DNA from: Streptomyces sp. NBC_01214
Lineage (GTDB): Bacteria; Actinomycetota; Actinomycetes; Streptomycetales; Streptomycetaceae
Assembly: GCF_026340975.1 (NCBI RefSeq)
Contig: NZ_JAPEOS010000001.1
Coordinates: 1,014,501 to 1,078,500 of the forward strand
DNA length: 64,000 bases
Direction of reading: 5' to 3'
Positions 47,763 to 55,569 of the stretch are shown piece by piece (positions within the stretch are counted from its first letter, which is position 1; each line of letters starts with the position of its first letter). Under the pieces are notes generated by a model. That model did no database searches. It saw only the letters and a list, made by a program, of their open reading frames with translations, and was not told where the DNA came from. The translations under genes were made by a program, and so were the position numbers.

Positions 47763-49133
47763 ATGACGATCGGTGAGGAACGGGACGGCGGAACGGCCCA
47801 GGCCTGGGAGGCGCTCGGCGGGGCGCCCGAGCTCGTCGGGCGGGTGCGCTACCGCGGGGTCGGCGACCTTACGGAAGGGCCGCTTCCGGTAGCCGAGTTG
47901 GCGCGCGCGACCGTCGGGGCGTGCGGGCTGGCCGCAGCCGAACTGGCAGCGGTGCGGGCCGGGGGCGGGGCGGCGGACGCGGCCCCGCTGGTGGTGGACG
48001 AGGGCGCGGTGGCGACGGCGTTCGTCAGCGAGCGGCACCTGCGGGTCGAAGGGCGCGCACCGGTGACCTTCGCGCCGTTGTCCGGCTTCTGGCGGACGGC
48101 GGACGGCTGGGTGCGCACGCACGCCAACTATCCGCACCACGAAGCCGCCTTGGTACGGGCGCTGCGGCTGCCGTCGGCGACACCGGAGGCGCTGCGCGCC
48201 GCGACCCTGGGCCGGACGGCCGTCGAGGTGCAGGAGCTCGCGTACGGGGAGGGCGGACTCGCCGTCGCCGTCGCCCGGGAGTACGGGGATCCACAGCCGC
48301 TGATGGAGCCCGTACGGGAATCGGGGGCGCGGGGACGGGCACTGGGCGCCGCCCCGGCCGGCCGGCCCGCCGCGGGGGTGCGGGTGCTGGACCTGACCCG
48401 GGTCATCGCCGGTCCCGTCGCGACGCGCACGCTCGGGATGCTGGGGGCGGACGTGCTGCGGATCGACCCGCCGGGGCTGCCGGAGGCGGACGACGCGTAC
48501 GCGGACACCGGCTTCGGGAAGCGGTCGGCGCTGCTGGACCTGGCGGGGGCGGGGGACCGGGCCGTCTTCGAGGGGCTGCTCGCCGAGGCCGACGTGGTGG
48601 TGACGGGCTACCGGCCGGGGGCCCTGGAGCAGTACGGGTTCGGGGCGCGGGAGCTGCTGGAACGGTGGCCGGGCCTGGTGGTGGCCGAGCTGTGCGCGTG
48701 GGGGTGGCGGGCGCGGGGGCCGTGGGCGGGGCGGCGGGGGTTCGACTCGCTGGTGCAGGCGGGGTACGGGATCGCCGCGGCGTGTGCCGGGCCGGGCGGG
48801 GAACCCGGGGTGCTGCCGGCGCAGGCGCTGGACCACGGGACGGGGTACCTGATGGCGGCCGGCGTGCTGCGGGCGCTGGCGGAGGGGGGTGGGCGGGGGC
48901 TGCGGTTCTCCCTCGCCGGGACGGGGTCGTGGCTGGTGCGGGGGCTCTCCCGAGCGGGGGCGGGTGGGGGTGCGGGTGGGGGTGCGGGGGCATCGGGGTA
49001 TGCGGCGGAGCCGTGGCTGCGGGTGACTCCGTCGGGGTACGGGGTGTTGCGGCACGCCGCCGGTCCCTTCGGGGAGTGGGGGGCGGGGCCGTCCCGGTGG
49101 GGGACGGACCGGGCCGTTTGGCTCCCGCGGTAG
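47763..49133 (+). CDS. CoA-transferase family III (CaiB/BaiF), halves in unusual order
   Basis: 456 residues; ATG at 47763. The hallmark N-terminal sequence of this family (GVRVLDLTRVIAGPVATRTLGMLGADVLRIDPP) begins only at about residue 203. The first 200 residues resemble the later part of a family III enzyme (GFWRTADGWVRTHANYPHHEAALVRAL, then GRTAVEVQEL). So the chain seems to be a C-half followed by an N-half plus tail, either permuted or fused. Such enzymes move CoA between carboxylic acids. A Gly-rich stretch (about residue 400) is low complexity. Activity therefore needs testing. Confidence 0.72.
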   Translation: MTIGEERDGGTAQAWEALGGAPELVGRVRYRGVGDLTEGPLPVAELARATVGACGLAAAELAAVRAGGGAADAAPLVVDEGAVATAFVSERHLRVEGRAPVTFAPLSGFWRTADGWVRTHANYPHHEAALVRALRLPSATPEALRAATLGRTAVEVQELAYGEGGLAVAVAREYGDPQPLMEPVRESGARGRALGAAPAGRPAAGVRVLDLTRVIAGPVATRTLGMLGADVLRIDPPGLPEADDAYADTGFGKRSALLDLAGAGDRAVFEGLLAEADVVVTGYRPGALEQYGFGARELLERWPGLVVAELCAWGWRARGPWAGRRGFDSLVQAGYGIAAACAGPGGEPGVLPAQALDHGTGYLMAAGVLRALAEGGGRGLRFSLAGTGSWLVRGLSRAGAGGGAGGGAGASGYAAEPWLRVTPSGYGVLRHAAGPFGEWGAGPSRWGTDRAVWLPR

Positions 49134-49147
49134 GGCGGCGGCGGGGC

Positions 49148-49327
49148 GGGTGCGGCGCCGTTGCCGGGGGCGCTGCCCCCGGACCCCCGCGCCTCGAGCG
49201 CCGGCGGGGCTGAAGGGGCGCCTCAAACGCCGGCGGGGCTGAAGGGGCGCCTCAAACGCCGGCGGGGCTGAAGGGGCGCCTCAAACGCCGGCGGGGCTGA
49301 AGGGGCGCCTCGAGCGCCGGCGGGGCT
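49148..49327. repeat. dispersed Streptomyces repeat with 29-bp tandem copies
   Basis: A module beginning GGTGCGGCGCCGTTGCCGG leads into five copies of a unit of about 29 bp (core CGCCGGCGGGGCTGAAGGGG, starts spaced 29 bp from about 49192), the middle ones containing GCCTCAAACGCC and the outer ones GCCTCGAGCGCC. The same 64-bp module recurs inside the monooxygenase gene at 53162-53226. It fills the 202-bp gap between convergent genes and probably forms GC-rich hairpins (GCCCCCGG/CCGGGGGC). Confidence 0.88.
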
Positions 49328-49335
49328 GGGTGGGG

Positions 49336-49824
49336 TCAGAGGGGTTTCGTCATGCAGCGGCTGGAGTCGTAGAAGCGGTAGTGGCCGAACTTCGCGGACA
49401 GGGCGTAGCCCGAGGAGAGGTACAGGGCTATCGCTTCCGGCTGCTGGTCGCCCGTTTCGAGGACCATGCGGTGGCGGCCCGCCGAGCGGGCGTCCGCCTC
49501 CAGGACCGCCAGGATGCGGCGTGCGAGGCCGAGGCCCCGGGCCTCCGGGACGACGTACATGCGCTTGAGCTCCGCGTCGCCGTCCGCGTAGCCCTCGTCG
49601 TTCTCGTCCTGGGTGCGCCAGCCGCCGCTCGCCACCGCGGTGCCCGTGGCGTCGTACGCCAGGAGGTACAGGCCGCGCGGCGGGACGAACATCGCCGGGT
49701 CCAGGAAGGTGGCGTCGCCCTCACCGTCGTACCGCTCCTGGTACTCCAGCTGGACCTGGTCATTGAGTTTGATCGCGTCCGGGTGGTCGTACGGCACGGT
49801 GCGGAGGTCTATCCGGTGAGACAT
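49336..49824 (-). CDS. GNAT family acetyltransferase
   Basis: 162 residues from the ATG at 49822-49824. GNAT features: RMYVVPEARGLGLARRILAVLEADAR (acetyl-CoA loop R-G-x-G-x-A), VLETGDQQPEAIALYLSSGY and a final FYDSSRCMTKPL. Substrate unknown. The start lies only 38 bp from the divergent exonuclease III gene, so the promoters must overlap. Confidence 0.88.
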   Translation of the reverse strand: MSHRIDLRTVPYDHPDAIKLNDQVQLEYQERYDGEGDATFLDPAMFVPPRGLYLLAYDATGTAVASGGWRTQDENDEGYADGDAELKRMYVVPEARGLGLARRILAVLEADARSAGRHRMVLETGDQQPEAIALYLSSGYALSAKFGHYRFYDSSRCMTKPL

Positions 49825-49862
49825 TCGAATATCGTACGGAACCCTCCCGCTATGGTGCTGGG

Positions 49863-50666
49863 ATGCTCACAGTGACCTCCGTGAATGTGAATGGGATCCG
49901 CGCCGCCGCCAAGAAGGGCTTCGGGGCGTGGCTCGAGGGATCCGACGCCGATGTGGTCTGCCTGCAGGAGGTACGGGCCGAGGAGGGGCAGATCCCGGCG
50001 GACGTGCGGACCCCCGCGGGCTGGCACACCGTCTTCGCGCCGGCCGCCGCCAAGGGGCGGGCCGGGGTCGCGCTCTACACGCGGCGGGCGCCCGAGCGCG
50101 TGCAGGTCGGATTCGGCAGTGAGGAATTCGACACCGCCGGACGGTACCTGGAGATCGACCTCCCGGGGGTGACCGTGGCCAGCCTCTACCTGCCCTCGGG
50201 CGAGGCCGGGACGGAGAAGCAGGACGAGAAGTACCGGTTCATGGAGGAGTTCCTGACGTACCTGGCGGCGCTGAAGGTGCGGGCCGCCGCCGACGGCCGC
50301 GAGGTCGTGGTGTGCGGTGACTGGAACATCTGCCACCAGGAGGCCGACCTCAAGAACTGGAAGACGAACCGGAAGAACGCGGGCTTCCTCCCCGAGGAGC
50401 GGGAGTGGCTCGGCAAGGTGTACTCGGACGCGGGCTACGTCGACGTGGTGCGGGAACTCCACCCGGACACCGAGGGGCCGTACTCCTGGTGGTCCTACCG
50501 CGGGCGGGCCTTCGACAACGACGCCGGCTGGCGGATCGACCTCCAGGTGGCCACTCCCGGGCTGGCGGCGAAGGCCGTGAAGGCCTTCGTGGAGCGGGCC
50601 GAGACGCACCCCGAGCGCTGGTCCGACCACGCGCCCGTGACCGTCGTCTACGAGCTGGGTGCCTGA
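49863..50666 (+). CDS. xthA: exodeoxyribonuclease III
   Basis: 267 residues from the ATG at 49863. The EEP nuclease motifs are in order: VTSVNVNGIRAA (Asn), CLQEVRAE (catalytic Glu), GRAGVALYTRR, VCGDWNICHQEADLKNWK, SWWSYRGRAFDNDAGWRIDLQVAT and WSDHAPVTVVYEL (Asp-His). It cuts AP sites and removes 3' blocks during base excision repair. Its end overlaps the convergent MerR gene by 19 bp. Confidence 0.95.
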   Translation: MLTVTSVNVNGIRAAAKKGFGAWLEGSDADVVCLQEVRAEEGQIPADVRTPAGWHTVFAPAAAKGRAGVALYTRRAPERVQVGFGSEEFDTAGRYLEIDLPGVTVASLYLPSGEAGTEKQDEKYRFMEEFLTYLAALKVRAAADGREVVVCGDWNICHQEADLKNWKTNRKNAGFLPEEREWLGKVYSDAGYVDVVRELHPDTEGPYSWWSYRGRAFDNDAGWRIDLQVATPGLAAKAVKAFVERAETHPERWSDHAPVTVVYELGA

Positions 50667-51388
50667 CCGGAGTCGGAGTCGGAGTCGGAGCGGGTGCCGG
50701 TGTCGGCGGTGGCGGGGCCGCCGCCCGAGGCCAGCAGGCGGTCCATCGCCATCGTCAGCTCGGCCTCGACCACGCTCTTCGCCAGCGGGCGCAGCCGGGT
50801 GAGCGCGTCCGGTGAGATGTGGGTCGATATCAGCTCGGTGAAGAGCAGGGCCATCGCGTCCGCGTGCTCGCGGACGCGGCGGCCGGTCTCCAGGACGGCC
50901 GCCAGCGGGACGCCCTCGCGGACCAGGGCCGAGGAGACGTCCAGCAGGCGGCGGCTGACGTGCACGATCGCGTCGCCGTCGACGGCGAGGTAGCCGAGGT
51001 CCAGGGAGGCCGCCAGGTTCTCCGGGGTGACCTCGCCCTCGAAGTAGTCGGCCAGCGCCTCGGGGGTGAGCCGGACCGGGGTCTCCTCGGACCAGCCGAT
51101 CCCGAGCAGCTCCCCGAGCTGGCCGACGTCGCGGCCGCTCTCGAAGGCGGCGGTCAGCTCGGCGATGCCGCCGAGGGTGTGGCCGCGTTCCAGTAGGGCG
51201 GCGATGGTGCGCAGCCGGGCCAGGTGGTGGTCGTCGTACCAGGCGATCCGCCCCTCGCGGCGGGGCGGTGGGAGCAGTTTGCGCTCGCGGTAGAAGCGCA
51301 GGGTGCGGACCGGGATGCCGGCCGCTTCGGCCAGTTCCTCCGTGCGGTACTCGCGCACCGTCTTCGCTCGCGTCTCTTCCTTCGCCAC
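50648..51388 (-). CDS. MerR family transcriptional regulator
   Basis: 246 residues from a GTG at 51386-51388. A MerR winged-helix DNA-binding domain is at about 12-80: YRTEELAEAAGIPVRTLRFYRERKLLPPPRREGRIAWYDDHHLARLRTIAALLERGHTLGGI. The long C-terminal part (about 130 residues, helical, with an HADAMALLFTELIS motif) is a putative ligand domain, and a Ser-Asp repeat (SDSDSDS) ends the chain. It is divergent from the monooxygenase-hydrolase-SDR operon and likely controls it. An inverted repeat lies in between. Confidence 0.9.
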   Translation of the reverse strand: MAKEETRAKTVREYRTEELAEAAGIPVRTLRFYRERKLLPPPRREGRIAWYDDHHLARLRTIAALLERGHTLGGIAELTAAFESGRDVGQLGELLGIGWSEETPVRLTPEALADYFEGEVTPENLAASLDLGYLAVDGDAIVHVSRRLLDVSSALVREGVPLAAVLETGRRVREHADAMALLFTELISTHISPDALTRLRPLAKSVVEAELTMAMDRLLASGGGPATADTGTRSDSDSDSGQAPSS

Positions 51389-51472
51389 AGACGCACCCTA
51401 TGGCGTACCGGCAGTAACTTTCCGGGTCCGCCCCCTACCCATGAGTACTGGGCTGCTCTACCCTCCCGATTG

Positions 51473-51490
51473 TGCCAGTAATTGCTGGCA
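51473..51490. promoter_or_regulatory. candidate MerR operator
   Basis: TGCCAG-TAATTG-CTGGCA is a perfect 6+6 inverted repeat with an AT-rich 6-bp centre, placed between the MerR start (51388) and the monooxygenase start (51561). A related half-site, ACCGGCAGTAAC, lies about 70 bp upstream. Position and symmetry suit a regulator binding site; promoter elements were not resolved. Confidence 0.6.
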
Positions 51491-51560
51491 GTGTTTCGAT
51501 GGTGTGGTGCGTTGCGAGCGTTGCGTGGCTGGGACTGCGGATGAGCGGAAGGCGGCGGGC

Positions 51561-53357
51561 ATGGGTGGCACGGGCGGCATGGGCGGGCGCGAGCACGTAC
51601 GGGTGGCGGTGATCGGGTCCGGATTCGGCGGGCTCGGCGCGGCCGTACGACTGCGCCGCGAAGGGATCACGGACTTCGTCGTACTGGAACGGGCCGACTC
51701 GGTCGGCGGCACGTGGCGCGACAACAGCTACCCCGGGTGCGCGTGCGACGTGCCCTCCCACCTCTACTCGTTCTCCTTCGCCCCCAACCCCGACTGGCCG
51801 CGGACCTTCTCCGGGCAGCCGGCCATCCGGGCCTACCTGGAGCACGTCGCCGACACCTTCGGGCTGCGCCCGCACATCCGGCTCGACTCCGAGGTGCGGA
51901 TGATGCGCTGGGACGCCGAGGAGCTGCGCTGGGAGATCGAGACCTCGGCCGGGGGCCTGACCGCCGACGTCGTCGTCTCCGCGACCGGGCCGCTGTCCGA
52001 CCCGAAGGTGCCGGAGGTCCCCGGGCTCGCCGAGTTCCCCGGCAAGGTCTTCCACTCCGCCCGCTGGGACCACGACTACGACCTGCGCGGTAAGCGCGTC
52101 GCCATGATCGGTACCGGCGCCTCCGCCATCCAGATCGTGCCGGCCATCGCCCCCGAGGTGGAGCGCCTGACCCTCTTCCAGCGGACCCCGCCGTGGGTCA
52201 TGCCCCGCACCGACCGGGCCATCACCGACGTGGAGCGCTGGCTCCACCGCCAGCTGCCCTTCACCCGGGCGGCGCGGCGCGGGCTGCTGTGGGGGATCCG
52301 CGAACTCCAGGTCAGCGCCTTCACCAAGCGCCCGAACCAGCTCGGCCTCATCGAGTCCCTGGCCAAGGCCAACATGGCGCGCTCGATCAAGGACCCGGCC
52401 CTGCGCGCGAAGCTGACGCCCTCCTACCGGATCGGCTGCAAGCGGATCCTGCTCTCCAGCGAGTACTACCCGGCCCTGGCCCGGCCGGACGTGGACCTGG
52501 TCGCCTCCGGCCTCAAGGAGATCCGCGGCTCGGTGCTCGTCGCCGCCGACGGGACCGAGACCGAGGTCGACGCGATCATCTTCGGCACCGGCTTCCACGT
52601 CACGGACATGCCGATCGCGGACCGGGTGGTGGGCGCGGAGGGCGAGACCCTCGCGGACGCTTGGAAGGACGGGATGCAGGCGCTCCGCGGGGCCACCGCC
52701 GCGGGCTTCCCTAACTGGATGACGATCATCGGGCCGAACACCGGGCTCGGGAACAGCTCGATGATCCTGATGATCGAGTCGCAGCTCAACTACATGGCCG
52801 ACTACCTGCGGCAGCTCGGCATGTTGGGCGGGAGGGTCGCGCTGGGCGCCCGGCCCTCCGCGGTGAACCGGTGGAACCGGCAGGTGCAGGCCCGGATGGA
52901 GCGGACGGTGTGGAACACCGGCGGCTGCACCAGCTGGTACCTGGACGCGCAGGGCCGCAACACGACGGTCTGGCCGGGGACGACGGGCGAGTTCCGCCGG
53001 GAGACGCGGAGCGTCGATCTGGCGGAGTACGAGGTCCTGCGGGTGGGGGAGCGCGAGCGGGTCCCGGCCGTTGCCGGTGCCGTTTCGGGCGCCGTTTCGG
53101 GTGCCGTTTCGGCTGCCGCCGGGGCGAAGCCGGGTCGCTCCCGCGGGGGCTCCGCGGGGTCGGGTGCGGCGCCGCTGCCGGGGGCGCTGCCCCCGGACCC
53201 CCGCGCCTCAAACGCCGGCGGGGCTGGATTCGACCCGGGCGGTGCCTCACGTGGCGGGGCTGGAGCGGGCGCCTCAAGCGCCGGCGGGGCTGGAGTTGAC
53301 TCGGGCGGTGCCTCGTGTGGCGGGGATGGGGCTGACGCGGTGGAGGGCGTCGCGTGA
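51561..53357 (+). CDS. flavin-containing monooxygenase (Baeyer-Villiger/MymA-like)
   Basis: 598 residues from the ATG at 51561 (GGAAGGCGG upstream). FAD motif VAVIGSGFGGLGAAVRL, the family sequences GGTWRDNSYPGCACDVPSHLYSFSF and FPGKVFHSARWDHDYDL (Baeyer-Villiger type F-x-G-x3-H-x3-W), NADPH motif VAMIGTGASAIQIVP, and IIFGTGFHVTD. After about residue 505 the chain changes into repetitive Ala/Gly/Ser text encoded by the dispersed intergenic repeat. Its GTG-overlap with the following hydrolase and SDR gives a three-gene operon like mycobacterial mymA-lipR-sadH. Confidence 0.92.
   Translation: MGGTGGMGGREHVRVAVIGSGFGGLGAAVRLRREGITDFVVLERADSVGGTWRDNSYPGCACDVPSHLYSFSFAPNPDWPRTFSGQPAIRAYLEHVADTFGLRPHIRLDSEVRMMRWDAEELRWEIETSAGGLTADVVVSATGPLSDPKVPEVPGLAEFPGKVFHSARWDHDYDLRGKRVAMIGTGASAIQIVPAIAPEVERLTLFQRTPPWVMPRTDRAITDVERWLHRQLPFTRAARRGLLWGIRELQVSAFTKRPNQLGLIESLAKANMARSIKDPALRAKLTPSYRIGCKRILLSSEYYPALARPDVDLVASGLKEIRGSVLVAADGTETEVDAIIFGTGFHVTDMPIADRVVGAEGETLADAWKDGMQALRGATAAGFPNWMTIIGPNTGLGNSSMILMIESQLNYMADYLRQLGMLGGRVALGARPSAVNRWNRQVQARMERTVWNTGGCTSWYLDAQGRNTTVWPGTTGEFRRETRSVDLAEYEVLRVGERERVPAVAGAVSGAVSGAVSAAAGAKPGRSRGGSAGSGAAPLPGALPPDPRASNAGGAGFDPGGASRGGAGAGASSAGGAGVDSGGASCGGDGADAVEGVA
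53162..53310. repeat. dispersed repeat inside a coding sequence
   Basis: 53162-53226 matches the module at 49148-49211 at nearly every base (starting GGTGCGGCGCCGCTGCCGG). It is followed by further variants ending in GCCTCAAGCGCCGGCGGGGCTGG (53270-53293). It encodes the Ala/Gly/Ser tail of the monooxygenase, so an intergenic-type repeat has entered or been captured by the reading frame. Confidence 0.85.
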
Positions 53358-54286
53358 GTCGGGTGATGCACGTCGTCTCCGGGGTCTACGCCCCGCCCGC
53401 CGCGCGGCGGGAGCTCGTCGCCGTATCCGCCGACGGGGCCCGCCTGCACGTCGAGGTCCACGGGGACGAGGACGCGCCGGCCGTGGTGCTGGCCCACGGT
53501 TGGACCTGTTCCACCGCCTTCTGGGCCGCTCAGACCAGGGCCCTGGCCGCCACCCACCGGGTCATCGCCTACGACCAGCGCGGGCACGGGCTCAGCCCCG
53601 CCGCCCGGGCGGCGGGGCACAGCACCACCGCCCTCGCCGACGACCTGGTGGCCGTCCTGGAAGCCACCCTCGCCCCCGGGGAGCGGGCGGTCGTCGCCGG
53701 GCATTCCATGGGCGGCATGACGATCATGGCGGCCGCGGGCCGGCCGGAGTTCGCCGAGCGGGCCGCGGCCGCGCTGCTGTGCAGCACCGGCAGCTCGCGG
53801 CTGGTCGCCGAGGCACGGGTCCTGCCGGTGCGCGCCGGGCGCGTCCGCACCCGTGTCACCGGCGCGGTCCTCGGCTCCCGCGCCCCCCTCGGGCCGGTCA
53901 CGCCGGTCGCCCGGAAGGTCCTCAAGTACGCCACCATGGGCCCCGGGTCCGCGCCGGACAAGGTCGAGGCGTGCGCCCGTATCGTCCACGCGTGCCCCAC
54001 CGGGGTGCGGCACGCCTGGTCCCGGGTGCTGGCCGGCCTGGACCTCGACGCCGACGTGGTCCGCCTCACGGTGCCCACCGCCGTCATCGGCGGCACCGCC
54101 GACCGGCTCACCCCGATCGTGCACGCCCGCGGGCTCGCCGCTGCGCTGCCGAACTGCGTGGGCCTGACCGAGCTCACCGGCATGGGGCACATGACCCCGG
54201 TCGAGGCCCCCGAGGCCGTCACCGGCGCCCTGCGCGAGCTCGCCGATCTGTATCTCGACACCACCGCGAAGGAGAAGACGTCGTGA
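53354..54286 (+). CDS. alpha/beta hydrolase
   Basis: 310 residues from a GTG at 53354 overlapping the monooxygenase stop. Hydrolase features: LAHGWTCS (oxyanion), YDQRGHGLS, the nucleophile elbow AGHSMGGMTIM (Ser), GGTADRLTP (Asp) and LTGMGHMTPVEAP (His). In the mymA-like context it probably hydrolyses the ester or lactone formed by the monooxygenase. It overlaps the next gene (GTGA). Confidence 0.92.
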   Translation: MSRVMHVVSGVYAPPAARRELVAVSADGARLHVEVHGDEDAPAVVLAHGWTCSTAFWAAQTRALAATHRVIAYDQRGHGLSPAARAAGHSTTALADDLVAVLEATLAPGERAVVAGHSMGGMTIMAAAGRPEFAERAAAALLCSTGSSRLVAEARVLPVRAGRVRTRVTGAVLGSRAPLGPVTPVARKVLKYATMGPGSAPDKVEACARIVHACPTGVRHAWSRVLAGLDLDADVVRLTVPTAVIGGTADRLTPIVHARGLAAALPNCVGLTELTGMGHMTPVEAPEAVTGALRELADLYLDTTAKEKTS

Positions 54287-55167
54287 GCGCTCGCAGGAGT
54301 CTGGAAGGCCAGGTCGCCGTCGTCACCGGCGCCGCCCGGGGGGTCGGCGAGCTGCTCGCGCGCAAGCTGTCGGCCCGCGGCGCGAAGGTCGCCCTCGTCG
54401 GCCTGGAGCCGGAGGCCCTCAAGGAGGTCTCCGAGCGGCTGCACACCGACAGCGACCACTGGTACGCCGACGTCACCGACCACGAGGCCATGGCCCGGGT
54501 GGCCGAGGAGGTCAAGCAGCGCTTCGGCAAGGTGGACATCGTCGTCGCCAACGCGGGCGTGGCCGCCGGCGGGCCGTTCGCCGAGTCGGACCCGGACGCC
54601 TGGCGCCGGGTGATCGAGGTGAACCTGATCGGCGGGGCCGTCACCGCCCGCGCCTTCCTGCCCGTACTCATGGAGAGCCGCGGCTACTTCCTCCAGATCG
54701 CCTCGCTCGCCGCGATCACCCCGGCGCCGATGATGACCGCCTACTGCGCCTCCAAGTCCGGGGTCGAGGCCTTCGCGCACTGCCTGCGCGCGGAGGTCGG
54801 CTACAAGGGGGTCAAGGTCGGCGTCGGCTACCTCTCCTGGACCGACACGGACATGGTGCGCGGCGCCGATCAGGACGAGGTCATGCGGGAGTTGCGCCAG
54901 CGGCTGCCGTGGCCGTCGAACCGCACGTACCCGCTCGGGCCGGCCGTCGACCGGATCGTGGCGGGCATCGAGCGGCGCTCGCCGCACGTGTACGCGCAGT
55001 GGTGGCTGCGCGGCATGCAGGGGATGCGCGGCTACCTGCCGGGGCTGATCGCGACGGTCGGGCAGCGCGAGATGAAGCGCTTCGAGCCGCGTCTGAGCGG
55101 TGTGTCCAAGGGGCTCGTCGGGGCCGGCGGGGCGGCGGACGAGAAGGAGCGCACGCAGAGTCACTGA
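54283..55167 (+). CDS. short-chain dehydrogenase/reductase
   Basis: 294 residues from a GTG at 54283 overlapping the hydrolase stop. The Rossmann motif VVTGAARGVGELLARKL, NAGVAAGGPF, the IASLAAI serine region and catalytic YCASK are all present. Position 3 in the operon matches mycobacterial sadH. It would oxidise an alcohol or reduce a ketone in the same lipid-like pathway. The C-terminal ~40 residues are basic and Gly-rich. Confidence 0.93.
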   Translation: MSARRSLEGQVAVVTGAARGVGELLARKLSARGAKVALVGLEPEALKEVSERLHTDSDHWYADVTDHEAMARVAEEVKQRFGKVDIVVANAGVAAGGPFAESDPDAWRRVIEVNLIGGAVTARAFLPVLMESRGYFLQIASLAAITPAPMMTAYCASKSGVEAFAHCLRAEVGYKGVKVGVGYLSWTDTDMVRGADQDEVMRELRQRLPWPSNRTYPLGPAVDRIVAGIERRSPHVYAQWWLRGMQGMRGYLPGLIATVGQREMKRFEPRLSGVSKGLVGAGGAADEKERTQSH

Positions 55168-55243
55168 TCGAAATGCGACCTTTGTCCGCTCGTGCAAGTC
55201 TGGTCGAGGCCCAACCACCAACACCCCTCATGGAGTGAACAGC

Positions 55244-55423
55244 ATGGGTATCAAGGACCAGTTCCAGGACAAGGCGCAGGAGCTCAAGGAGAAGGCCCAG
55301 AAGGGGCAGAAGCAGCCCGGCAAGGGCCCGCAGGACCAGAAGTCCCAGCGGACCCCGCAGCCGAAGGACTCGCCGCAGCGGTCCTTCGACGACATCCGGG
55401 ACGAGCTCGACGACCGGACCTAG
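55244..55423 (+). CDS. small charged helical protein
   Basis: 59 residues from the ATG at 55244 with GGAG 9-12 nt upstream. The N-terminal 25 residues form an amphipathic helix (MGIKDQFQDKAQELKEKAQKG); the rest is Gln/Pro/Lys-rich (QPGKGPQDQKSQRTPQPKDSPQR) with a helical acidic end (DDIRDELDD). It looks like small hydrophilic stress proteins of Actinobacteria, but no family name is certain. It is followed by a very strong terminator. Confidence 0.68.
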   Translation: MGIKDQFQDKAQELKEKAQKGQKQPGKGPQDQKSQRTPQPKDSPQRSFDDIRDELDDRT

Positions 55424-55464
55424 GCCCTTGGCCCGACCGATACCGGGCCCGCACGCAGCGCCGA

Positions 55465-55503
55465 GGGGCGCGATCCCCGGAGTTCCGGGGATCGCGCCCC
55501 TTT
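55465..55503. terminator. perfect 16-bp stem terminator
   Basis: GGGGCGCGATCCCCGG (55465-55480) pairs perfectly with 55485-55500 around the loop AGTT, followed by TTT. It sits between the plus-strand small gene (stop 55423) and the minus-strand tricorn gene (stop 55570), so it can act in both directions. Confidence 0.9.
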
Positions 55504-55569
55504 CGCGCGGTCCGTCACGCCCTCGCACGGTCCGTCACGCCCTCGCGCGGTCCTCACACCGCGCGATCC

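Noticed and set aside
49192..49327. Regular 29-bp repeats that might suggest a CRISPR array
   Set aside because: Copies are head-to-tail without unique spacers, and no cas genes are near. It is a tandem copy of a dispersed Streptomyces repeat.
51441..51560. Earlier ATG giving the monooxygenase a Cys-rich N-terminus (CASNCWQC...CERC)
   Set aside because: That segment overlaps the likely regulatory palindrome and has no clear ribosome-binding site; the ATG at 51561 has a good site directly before the FAD motif.
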